This document shows, piece by piece, positions 15,688 to 21,348 of a stretch of 21,348 nt of DNA; the stretch's first letter is position 1, and each line of letters starts with the position of its first letter. The notes beneath the pieces are model-generated. The model ran no database searches. It was not told the DNA's origin and saw only the letters and a list, made by a program, of their open reading frames with translations. The stretch comes from Lentisphaeria bacterium UBA4640 (GTDB lineage Bacteria > Verrucomicrobiota > Lentisphaeria > Victivallales > UBA1829). Made by a program: the position numbers and the translations under genes. The stretch lies in the NCBI GenBank assembly GCA_002405835.1, contig DHMO01000004.1:1-21348 (forward strand), written 5' to 3'.

Positions 15688-15697
15688 GTCTGATATT

Positions 15698-15727
15698 TCC
15701 CCTGCAAGCGTGGAGCTTGCAGGGGGA
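15698..15727. terminator. Hairpin between convergent operons, probable terminator
   Basis: CCCCTGCAAGC (15699-15709) and GCTTGCAGGGG (15715-15725) form a perfect 11-bp stem with a 5-base loop. It lies exactly between the plus-strand gene ending at 15687 and the minus-strand gene ending at 15732. Neither side has an immediate strong T-run, so termination efficiency is uncertain. Confidence 0.6.
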
Positions 15728-15731
15728 GAGG

Positions 15732-16940
15732 TTATTTGTATTTTTCATCATCAAGAGCTGGATTGTTTTTGATGATCTCCATAAGAGTTGTAATGTATTC
15801 TTTGATTTTTTCCTTGATATCTGCAAAGTCATTGTCCCAGTGCTGGAGAAGAGATTCCGCGTCCCAGTTTTGGAAATCTGTATTTGCATAAGCTCCTGCA
15901 ATCCAACCATGTTCATTGGGACCATCAAATCCGTTTGGACGATTGATTGTTATTTGCGCGTTGTTGTATGGGTGATGTCCTTTATCACTGTTTGTCAAAT
16001 CATGCAGGCCATAGTAGAGTGCATGATAATTGCCCTGTTGAAATTCAAACAAAAGTTTATATTGTTTCTCCGAGTTAAACGTATAGGCAAAAGATGCAAA
16101 TCTTGCACTTGTGCAGTGGCTTACATCGCACTTCATCCCTTCGGGGCTGCATGCTACCGCAATTCCTTGTATGATCCCTTGATGGATACTATCAAAAGCT
16201 TTTGCAGTAAGAGCGGCTGCGAGATAGTTTTCTTTGCTTCCTTTAACAACGTCGGCGATGTCCTTTTCCATTTTCGGATCCATATCCTTTCCTGTCAGTT
16301 TTTTGATGAGTTCTTTGTATTGTTCCAAAGCCGATTTAACAAGTGGTTTTTTGTTTGCAATTCCTATGCAGGTATCGAGCCATGTAAGAATATCATTTCT
16401 GTATGAAATTCGTTGATAATCAACGTGTTCTGCATCATTTGCTTCATGCCCGTCGAGAGTCAGGTACAGAAGAACTGTATTCAGTCCTTTATTGTGCTTT
16501 TTTTGGTCGTTGAGCCAGTCCGAATATCGTTCAAGCTGTTTTTCCTGGTCGCTCGCGTAGATTTTGTTTTCGATGACGAGAGCCAAATCTCTGCTGGAAA
16601 TGACAATATCCATTCGTCCGTTGGAATATGCCACTTCTGTTTTTGCTCTGCAGCCATTCGGGTTGAGTTCCAAGCCGATTTGGTTAAAAAAGGCTTCCAG
16701 AAATTTTGTCTTGAATCCGTGCATCCCTTGCGGATCAAGTAATTCTCTGAGAATTGCAGAGTGGCGCATCTCTGTACTCCATACTCCGCAGAGTTCGAAG
16801 ACATTGAATGGCTCTCTCTGTTTTAATCCTCCATGTTTCTGAATGAGTTCGTAGACCTCTTCCAGCATGCTTTCGATTTGTTCTTTTTCCATTTCAACCT
16901 CTTTCTGTTGTTGGTTGTTTTCATTCATTATTGTTTCCAT
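15732..16940 (-). CDS. PD-(D/E)XK nuclease superfamily protein
   Basis: This encodes 402 residues. The start at 16940 has GGAGG 7 bases upstream, inside the end of the preceding gene, and only 2 bases lie between the frames. The N-terminal half has HSAILRELLDPQGMHG (60-75), TEVAYSNGRMDIVI (101-114) with D111, and LVIENKI (121-127) giving the ExK pair E124/K126, then QLERY (135-139). This is the standard PD-(D/E)XK core, as in PDDEXK_4-type proteins. The C-terminal 200 residues carry no motif I know and may sense or bind a partner. No signal peptide. Coding here is visibly more AT-rich (about 42% GC in a 60-base sample) than the next gene (about 58%), which suggests separate acquisition. As the third gene of the sigma-54 operon it is a probable effector nuclease. 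Activity is untested. Confidence 0.82.
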   Translation of the reverse strand: METIMNENNQQQKEVEMEKEQIESMLEEVYELIQKHGGLKQREPFNVFELCGVWSTEMRHSAILRELLDPQGMHGFKTKFLEAFFNQIGLELNPNGCRAKTEVAYSNGRMDIVISSRDLALVIENKIYASDQEKQLERYSDWLNDQKKHNKGLNTVLLYLTLDGHEANDAEHVDYQRISYRNDILTWLDTCIGIANKKPLVKSALEQYKELIKKLTGKDMDPKMEKDIADVVKGSKENYLAAALTAKAFDSIHQGIIQGIAVACSPEGMKCDVSHCTSARFASFAYTFNSEKQYKLLFEFQQGNYHALYYGLHDLTNSDKGHHPYNNAQITINRPNGFDGPNEHGWIAGAYANTDFQNWDAESLLQHWDNDFADIKEKIKEYITTLMEIIKNNPALDDEKYK

Positions 16941-16942
16941 CT

Positions 16943-18418
16943 TTATTCCTCCAGATATTTTTTCACTGTGTTGCGCGCGAGTCCGAGGGCGGCGGAGGTC
17001 TTGGTGAGATTGCCGTCGTATTTCGCGTAGACCCGTTTGACGTGAAGACGCGCGGCAGACTCAAAATCATCCGGAATCTCCGGCTCGTAATGCGGAACCA
17101 GACTGCTGGACATTTCGCGGTGCTCGGCAATCAATTTGCTGAAATCGGTGATTTCAAGCACGCTTGCACGCTCCAGAATGTTGAAGAGCTCGCGGACGTT
17201 GCCCGGATAATCGTACAGCTTCAGGGCTTCAATCTGTTCCGGGGCAAGGTGACGCCGATGCTGCTTGATCCAGTAGCCGTCCGCAATCTGCGCAATATCC
17301 TCCTTGTGCTCGCGGAGCGGCGGAACCCGGAGTTGAATGACATTCAGACGGTAGTAGAGATCCTCGCGGAATTTGCCGTCGCGCACCATCGCGGCAAGGT
17401 CGCGGTTGGTCGCCGTGACCAGACGGACGTCAACCTCGATTTCGTCCTTTCCTCCCATCGGCGTGAACCGTCCGCCCTCAAGAACGCGGAGGAGAATTCC
17501 CTGCGCTTCCAGCGGCAGTTCGCCGATTTCATCCAGAAAAAGCGTTCCGCCGTTCGCCTGCTTGAAGAGCCCGTCCTTTCGCTCGGCCGCCCCGGTGAAT
17601 GCACCCTTTTCGTAGCCGAAAAAGCGGCTTTCAAGCAGATTCGGCGTGACGCTTGCGCAGTTGAACGCCAGAAACGGCTCTTTGCTGCGCGGTGATTTGT
17701 TGTGAATCTGAAGCGCGACGGTCTCCTTGCCGGTTCCGCTTTCTCCGAAAATGTGAACCCGCGCATGGTCGTGTCCGGCAACCCGGTTGATGTTTTCGAG
17801 CAGCTTCCGGATCGCTTCGCTTTTTCCGACGAGCTCCCGCGAGCCGAAGCGTTTGTAGTGGGCGACCATCTGTTTCTCGCCCGGACTCCAGCGGCTGACC
17901 GGATCGGCGTTCGCAATGTGCCGGATTGCATCCCCGTAGGCGTTGTCGTCCTGATAGTTGCGGTAGTAAAACATCGCCGCTTCGATCAGAAGTTTGTACT
18001 GTTTGGAATCCTCCGTCGGTTCTTTCGGAAGCAGACGTTCACGGATATCGCCGCCCGGAAGCCCGAAACAGGAGGCGACCGCTTCGAGCAACCCGTCCTC
18101 GTTGATGCAGCACTCAATTTTTGAACGTATTTCAGGGCCGATGTCGTCCGGAAGTTCAAGCGCGCTGATCCACTTGACATGAACCTTCTTTTTCTCCAGC
18201 TGTTTCAGTGCGGAAAGCAGGTCGCCGGTGTTCCCTGTCAGACCGATTCCGAGAATATAGATCTCCTTATAGTTCTTTGCTGAATTCGAATTCAGATATT
18301 CCGGAAGACGCCGTGTGCTCATCCCGCGGATGTCTGCAGTTCTGCAGGCACGGAGTGCAAGGGCGGCCGCCGCGGCGTAATCAATCCATCCCCAGCCGGT
18401 AAGAATCAGTGTGTCCAT
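16943..18418 (-). CDS. Sigma-54-dependent activator with a degenerate DHH-like N-terminal domain
   Basis: This encodes 491 residues. The start at 18418 is chosen for GGAG 8 bases upstream. The in-frame ATG at 18454 has none. The central AAA+ domain (about 195-420) is complete: GESGTGKE Walker A (225-232), GAFTGA sigma-54-contact loop (272-277), GGTLFLDEIGELP Walker B (290-302) and YPGNVREL (404-411). A Fis-type helix-turn-helix closes the protein (about 467-490). There is no receiver, GAF or PAS domain. Instead residues 1-125 follow the strand/helix pattern of DHH phosphoesterases: LILTGWGWIDYAAAAALAL, then YKEIYILGIGL, then VHVKWISALELP. The catalytic aspartates and the DHH triad are absent. 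I infer a ligand sensor, perhaps for nucleotides. It lies between two nuclease genes and probably activates both divergent sigma-54 promoters. Confidence 0.9.
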   Translation of the reverse strand: MDTLILTGWGWIDYAAAAALALRACRTADIRGMSTRRLPEYLNSNSAKNYKEIYILGIGLTGNTGDLLSALKQLEKKKVHVKWISALELPDDIGPEIRSKIECCINEDGLLEAVASCFGLPGGDIRERLLPKEPTEDSKQYKLLIEAAMFYYRNYQDDNAYGDAIRHIANADPVSRWSPGEKQMVAHYKRFGSRELVGKSEAIRKLLENINRVAGHDHARVHIFGESGTGKETVALQIHNKSPRSKEPFLAFNCASVTPNLLESRFFGYEKGAFTGAAERKDGLFKQANGGTLFLDEIGELPLEAQGILLRVLEGGRFTPMGGKDEIEVDVRLVTATNRDLAAMVRDGKFREDLYYRLNVIQLRVPPLREHKEDIAQIADGYWIKQHRRHLAPEQIEALKLYDYPGNVRELFNILERASVLEITDFSKLIAEHREMSSSLVPHYEPEIPDDFESAARLHVKRVYAKYDGNLTKTSAALGLARNTVKKYLEE

Positions 18419-18462
18419 ATTCTGTTCTCCAAAATTTGACAGGTTGATGTTCATAAAATAAT

Positions 18463-19005
18463 CTACTCCGCATCCGGTGAAAATTCAAATTTCCGGATGA
18501 ATTTTTTTTGCAGTCCGGTGTTCGTGACAATTCTCGCGCAGGCGATTGCATCGTCGAGCGCATCATGATGTTTGAAGGTGAATCCGAAATACGCCGCCAC
18601 CGAATCGAGCGTGTGCGAAGGCAGTTCCGGCAGATGTTCCCGGCTGATTTCAAGACTGCATGCATAGGGAAAGGTGATCGCCGGGAGACTGTAGAGTTTG
18701 AGCACGCATTTCAGATGCCGCAGATCGAATTGCGCGTTGTGTGCAATGACGCATTCACCCGAGAGCAGAACTCCTTTCAGCGAATCCCAGATTTCCGGAA
18801 ATTCCGGTGATTCGCGCAGTTCCAGATATTCGATTCCGTGGATTTCGGTAAATTTCGGCAGCATCCAATCCACGGATGCGTGCGGACGCACAAGCCACTC
18901 GCATGTTTTTGTGAGTTTCCCGTCTTCCAGAAGTGCTGCTCCGACCGCGCAAATGCTTCCGCTGTTCGGATTCGCTGTTTCAAAGTCCAGACCAACCAGT
19001 TTCAT
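18463..19005 (-). CDS. DEDDh-family 3'-5' exonuclease (DnaQ/RNase T-like)
   Basis: This encodes 180 residues from the ATG at 19005, with AAAGGA 7 bases upstream. The longer frame to 19071 would start upstream of the predicted sigma-54 transcription start and is rejected. All catalytic elements are visible: GLDFET (D7, E9), VIAHNAQFD (D94) and HDALDDA (H147, D152), the DEDDh signature of two-metal 3'-5' exonucleases. It is a stand-alone domain of minimal length with no polymerase or helicase part. Relatives act on single-stranded DNA or RNA ends, and some degrade short RNA. It is first in the operon, 44 bp before the activator gene, with no terminator between. Being co-expressed with a regulator and a second nuclease suggests a role in nucleic-acid damage or turnover. 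Substrate is unknown. Confidence 0.9.
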   Translation of the reverse strand: MKLVGLDFETANPNSGSICAVGAALLEDGKLTKTCEWLVRPHASVDWMLPKFTEIHGIEYLELRESPEFPEIWDSLKGVLLSGECVIAHNAQFDLRHLKCVLKLYSLPAITFPYACSLEISREHLPELPSHTLDSVAAYFGFTFKHHDALDDAIACARIVTNTGLQKKFIRKFEFSPDAE

Positions 19006-19047
19006 CGTTTGTTCCTTTCGCTGTCTGCTGATTTTGCAAAAATCTTT

Positions 19048-19064
19048 AGCAGATTGCGTGCCAA
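19048..19064 (-). promoter_or_regulatory. Sigma-54 promoter of the exonuclease-activator-nuclease operon
   Basis: The minus strand reads TTGGCACGCAATCTGCT, with -24 GG and -12 GC exactly 10 bases apart, the sigma-54 requirement. TGGCACG matches the -24 consensus perfectly. The -12 differs from TTGC only at its first base. The predicted start near 19037 leaves a 32-base leader before the exonuclease ATG. Confidence 0.8.
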
Positions 19065-19105
19065 GTCTCATCTTTCCTGAATTTTTTCATTCGCCGGCGC
19101 TTTGC

Positions 19106-19140
19106 TGTTCAGAAAATGAAAAGTTTTGTTCAGAAAATGA
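19106..19140. promoter_or_regulatory. Twin 14-bp direct repeats, probable activator enhancer site
   Basis: TGTTCAGAAAATGA occurs perfectly at 19106-19119 and 19127-19140, 21 bp apart (two helical turns). Each contains TTCA-N5-TGA; copy 1 is a full TTCA-N5-TGAA dyad. They lie between the two divergent sigma-54 promoters, about 70-105 bases upstream of each predicted start, the usual place for an enhancer-binding protein. Confidence 0.65.
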
Positions 19141-19183
19141 CAGTTTCTTTCTTCCGTCCGGTTCCGTTTGAGCGTGAAGGCGG

Positions 19184-19200
19184 TTGGCACGCGATCTGCT
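19184..19200 (+). promoter_or_regulatory. Sigma-54 promoter of the divergent three-gene operon
   Basis: TTGGCACGCGATCTGCT has GG and GC 10 bases apart and differs from the opposing promoter (19048-19064) at one base only. The predicted start is near 19211, upstream of AGGAG at 19224-19228 and the ATG at 19235. Confidence 0.8.
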
Positions 19201-19234
19201 GTTCTTTCCGGCAGAAACAAAACAGGAGAAATCT

Positions 19235-19705
19235 ATGAATCCTTCTATTACGCTGCTCGTTTCAGCCATTCTCGGAACGGAACCGACGGTTTCAGTGGAG
19301 AGCCGCAAGGTGCGTTTTGAGGAGCTTCCCGCCGCGTGCGCAAACGAATCCGAGCCGGACAAACACACGAAGGTCATGAATTTTGATCTTGATGGCGACG
19401 GTCAGGATGAAATGCTGGTTGCTGCCGGTTCCGGGGATGACCGCTGGAGCGTCATGGCGCATACTGAGGAAGGCTGGAGGTGTGCCGGACGCGTTTCGGG
19501 TGAACTTTCGTTTGTCAGCCGTCCGGATTGCCGCGGACTTCTTGCCTGTCTCCCGCTGGACGGAGATGAGGCTCGTTGGAATTTTTACGAACTCCGGAAC
19601 GGCGTTCTGCACAATCCGGTGAGCGCAAGCGTGCAATACGCGCGGTCCGGAGGGAAGATTCTCCGCACCAGACCGGTAAAAATAGAAGTGAAAACCGGAA
19701 AATGA
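19235..19705 (+). CDS. Unknown small protein with a DLDGDG motif
   Basis: This encodes 156 residues. AGGAG lies about 7 bases upstream of the ATG at 19235. An upstream in-frame start at 19184 is excluded because it falls on the sigma-54 promoter. The first 14 residues (MNPSITLLVSAILG) are hydrophobic but short, without a clear basic start, so a signal peptide is doubtful. FDLDGDGQDEMLVAAGSGDD (about 50-69) resembles one FG-GAP/VCBS-type calcium-binding repeat. The rest looks like beta-strand-rich sequence with WSVMAH and WNFYELRNG. I do not recognise the family. It is the first gene of the divergent sigma-54 operon. Its stop overlaps the next start (ATGA at 19702-19705), so the two products are probably made together. 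Confidence 0.72.
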   Translation: MNPSITLLVSAILGTEPTVSVESRKVRFEELPAACANESEPDKHTKVMNFDLDGDGQDEMLVAAGSGDDRWSVMAHTEEGWRCAGRVSGELSFVSRPDCRGLLACLPLDGDEARWNFYELRNGVLHNPVSASVQYARSGGKILRTRPVKIEVKTGK

Positions 19706-20241
19706 AAAAGGAACTTCAACAACAGCTTTATGAAACCGCGCCGGTCCTTTACGGTCTGGTGAAGGATTCGCCGCTCTGGAAGATTTCTGCTTCGGATGAT
19801 CTGTTTCCGTTTCTGCTGGAACTGTCAACGGCGATAGAGAAGTTCAACCGGCGGTACCGCAAACGCTACGTGCGAGTCATGCGGATCCGCATGATTGAGG
19901 GAAAGCTGGAGTTTCTGACGCATCGTCAGGTCGCGTGCATCGAAAAACTGATCGCCGCAGCGCGTCTGCGTATCCGCCGGTACCGGAAAGAAATCCGGAG
20001 CAATTTCATCCGCCGGGCGCGGAAGATGCAGAGCACGGCGCTGTTCGGTTCGTCGCTGCTGCCCGAATGGAACGCGCTGATGCCGGATGAGCTCCGGACT
20101 CTGGAGAGTCTTCTCGGCTATGCGGAACGTTTCGCGGTATCGAAAGGGGACTGGCTGATGATTGCGCACTGGTACCGCCGTTATCTGCACGACGGCGACA
20201 ACGAGCTGCGCTGTCTGGAAAACAGTGAACGCTGTGAGTGA
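19702..20241 (+). CDS. Unknown basic helical protein
   Basis: This encodes 179 residues starting within the ATGA overlap at 19702. Longer in-frame starts would run back inside the previous gene. It has no signal peptide or membrane segment. It is predominantly helical and very basic in the middle (RRYRKRYVRVMRIRM near 49-63, then RIRRYRKEIRSNFIRRARK near 91-109), a charge pattern compatible with nucleic-acid binding. The C-terminal third is neutral to acidic (LESLLGYAERFAVSKGDW). I do not recognise the family. Tight coupling to the genes on both sides argues that the three proteins act together under the sigma-54 activator. Confidence 0.72.
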   Translation: MKKELQQQLYETAPVLYGLVKDSPLWKISASDDLFPFLLELSTAIEKFNRRYRKRYVRVMRIRMIEGKLEFLTHRQVACIEKLIAAARLRIRRYRKEIRSNFIRRARKMQSTALFGSSLLPEWNALMPDELRTLESLLGYAERFAVSKGDWLMIAHWYRRYLHDGDNELRCLENSERCE

Positions 20242-20249
20242 GGCATACC

Positions 20250-21053
20250 ATGTTCAGCATAACGAAAAACCGTGAATTGCGAAGCGCCGCCGCGCTGCGG
20301 TGCGAGGATAATGTATATGAATTGAAACGCACGCGGATTCTCCGTGTCGTCCGCGAATACGGCGGCAGTCTGGAGTTTGCCGCGGAAAGACTCGGCTGTT
20401 CGGTCGGGACGGTCCGCCGTTCGCTGCGTTTTGTCGCGTTTGAACATCTTCTGAAGGATCCGTCGCTTGCGGACCGTTTTGACTGGCGCACGATGACGCG
20501 GCGGAAATGGCGCCGTCTTCTGATCCGCCGCCCGGAGTTCATCACCCGTCTTCCGAAGCGTCCGGACGGGAATGTGTTATATGAGATGGATGTTGCGGAG
20601 ATTCTTTGCCGCCGTCCGGAACTTGCGGTGCACTTTGACTTGAATTACTGGAATGAGCTGAAACTTGATTTCTGCTGGTCGAAACTGCTTTCGCACCGTC
20701 CGGAGTTTGCGCCGCAGTGCGATTTTACCGTCTGGGAGGAGGGCTGCGCGGTGAGAGATCTTCTGCGCTGTCAGCCGCAGTTTTCTGACCGTATCCGTCT
20801 TGACCTTCTGAAGCCGTATCATTGGGATATTGTGCTCCGGCGCCAGCCGCACCTGTCGCGGCGCATGGAAGCGCGGACGGAGCGTCCGTTCGGGTATCGG
20901 GTTTATCATCTTCTTCATCATCCTGAGGACGAGGCGGAGTTTACGGAATGGGACCGGGTGGAGGAAGAGGACCGTCTTGACTTCCGCCGGGAGCAGCCGG
21001 GGATTTACGCGCGTCACTTTGCTCAAAAAATACAGGAGATGATTAAAATTTGA
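20250..21053 (+). CDS. Helix-turn-helix protein with degenerate LLxRxPEF repeats
   Basis: This encodes 267 residues. The ATG at 20250 has GAGG 6 bases upstream. A GTG at 20238 overlapping the previous stop is a possible alternative without a binding site. Residues 39-61 (GSLEFAAERLGCSVGTVRRSLR) form a Fis-like helix-turn-helix. Residues 67-234 hold about seven imperfect units of the form LLxRxPEFAxxxDxxxW, at 67, 90, 118, 146, 171, 195 and 221, for example LLSHRPEFAPQCDFTVW. The units resemble short repeats I recall from uncharacterised gut-bacterial proteins (QPQFADKCDW-like). That recollection is not verified. The repeats could form a helical solenoid for binding protein or nucleic acid. 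It is the last gene of the sigma-54 operon. Function is unknown. Confidence 0.72.
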   Translation: MFSITKNRELRSAAALRCEDNVYELKRTRILRVVREYGGSLEFAAERLGCSVGTVRRSLRFVAFEHLLKDPSLADRFDWRTMTRRKWRRLLIRRPEFITRLPKRPDGNVLYEMDVAEILCRRPELAVHFDLNYWNELKLDFCWSKLLSHRPEFAPQCDFTVWEEGCAVRDLLRCQPQFSDRIRLDLLKPYHWDIVLRRQPHLSRRMEARTERPFGYRVYHLLHHPEDEAEFTEWDRVEEEDRLDFRREQPGIYARHFAQKIQEMIKI

Positions 21054-21096
21054 TCGTTAATGGAGTTTCGGTCCGCTTTTTTGAATGAGAGGCGGA

Positions 21097-21113
21097 TTGG
21101 CATGACAAATGCT
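21097..21113 (+). promoter_or_regulatory. Third sigma-54-like promoter motif
   Basis: TTGGCATGACAAATGCT keeps GG and GC 10 bases apart and matches the -24 box except TG for CG-type positions. The -12 is ATGC. It points out of the window, 44 bases after the end of the repeat-protein gene. No copy of the 14-bp enhancer repeat is visible nearby, so it is weaker than the other two. Confidence 0.4.
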
Positions 21114-21136
21114 TTTACGGAATCATCCAATGCTCA

Positions 21137-21165
21137 TTGCAAGGACTTGCAAATCCGGCGGATTT
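21137..21165. repeat. Two abutting palindromes upstream of a promoter
   Basis: TTGCAAG-GA-CTTGCAA (21137-21152) and AAATCCG-G-CGGATTT (21151-21165) are perfect dyads overlapping by two bases. They end 15 bases before the -35 box of the promoter at 21180, which suits regulator-binding sites. Confidence 0.5.
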
Positions 21166-21179
21166 TTACGGAAAAATAC

Positions 21180-21208
21180 TTGACAAATGTCGGTGTTGAA
21201 GTTATAGT
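21180..21208 (+). promoter_or_regulatory. Strong sigma-70 promoter reading out of the window
   Basis: TTGACA (21180-21185), a 17-base spacer and TATAGT (21203-21208): a perfect -35, optimal spacing and a near-consensus -10. The expected start is near 21215. At least 130 bases of leader follow without a convincing start codon. Confidence 0.75.
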
Positions 21209-21348
21209 AAATGTCTAAAGTCAAACAAAAAAGGAGACTTCAGGCAAGAGACGAAACGACAGCGCGACATTTGAAAAATTATACGTAAATTTTACCGTAC
21301 CATCGAAAAACTTGCAATTTTGCTTTGGGCTACGTAACGTTTTTTCTG

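Larger units (their letters stand above)
21054..21348. other. Non-coding, AT-rich regulatory stretch at the window end
   Basis: No plausible gene is seen in these 295 bases. The stretch holds a sigma-54-like motif, two palindromes, repeated TTTTACGGAA (21114-21123 and 21165-21174), a strong sigma-70 promoter and a leader with AAGGAG at 21231-21236 but no start codon at a usable distance. It is probably the control region and leader of a gene or stable RNA beyond the window. Confidence 0.6.

Noticed and set aside
15698..15727. Attachment site or mobile-element end at the junction before the AT-rich nuclease gene
   Set aside because: The only structure is a hairpin suited to termination. No integrase, transposase or matching repeat was found at the other end of the module.
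16943..18418. Assignment of the activator as RtcR
   Set aside because: The N-terminus does not resemble the RtcR (CARF-type) domain and no RNA ligase or cyclase gene is adjacent.
21231..21236. Ribosome-binding site and gene start after the strong sigma-70 promoter
   Set aside because: AAGGAG is present, but no ATG, GTG or TTG lies at a usable distance with an open frame behind it inside the window.
1..21348. CRISPR arrays, tRNA and rRNA genes
   Set aside because: No regularly spaced repeats of CRISPR size and no recognisable tRNA or rRNA segments were seen on reading both strands. A covariance-model search was not possible here.

Overview
The window most resembles a chromosomal segment from a Lentisphaerota (Victivallis-type) or related PVC-group bacterium. 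This is inferred, not proven. The signs are a pseudopilin with the FTLVELLV hydrophobic start and a C-terminal H-X9-DG motif, large secreted multidomain glycosidases, an AraC regulator among carbohydrate genes, and mostly GC-rich coding (about 55-60% in the stretches counted by eye). No tRNA, rRNA, CRISPR array or insertion sequence is visible.

Layout. (1) 1-2129: the tail of an unknown plus-strand gene, a bidirectional terminator, a secreted cysteine-rich protein (minus) and a membrane family 2 glycosyltransferase of the hyaluronan/chitin-synthase type (minus), with an elaborate regulatory region upstream of the latter. (2) 2258-6270 (minus): a compact MoxR - DUF58 - DUF4381-like - BatA-like VWA operon, closed by a strong terminator. 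(3) 6375-15730: a carbohydrate locus. It holds an SGNH esterase (plus), an AraC regulator followed by a cytoplasmic GH106-like glycosidase (minus), and divergently a pseudopilin, a 1145-residue secreted clan GH-A glycosidase and a small secreted carbohydrate-binding-like protein (plus).

(4) 15732-21053 is the most unusual part. A minus-strand operon encodes a DEDDh 3'-5' exonuclease, a sigma-54 activator with an unfamiliar N-terminal domain that looks like a degenerate DHH phosphoesterase, and a PD-(D/E)XK nuclease-like protein. It is divergent from a plus-strand operon of three unknown proteins: a small acidic DLDGDG-containing protein, a basic helical protein, and a helix-turn-helix protein with about seven degenerate LLxRxPEF repeats. 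Both operons begin with a nearly identical sigma-54 promoter (16 of 17 bases). Midway between them lie two perfect 14-bp direct repeats spaced 21 bp apart, the expected layout of activator enhancer sites. The simplest reading is one self-regulated, signal-inducible module in which the activator switches on its own nuclease operon and the divergent operon together. The signal, target and purpose (RNA/DNA damage response, defence, or repair) cannot be read from sequence.

(5) 21054-21348 is non-coding as far as I can see. It holds a third sigma-54-like motif, two adjacent palindromes and a strong sigma-70 promoter firing out of the window.
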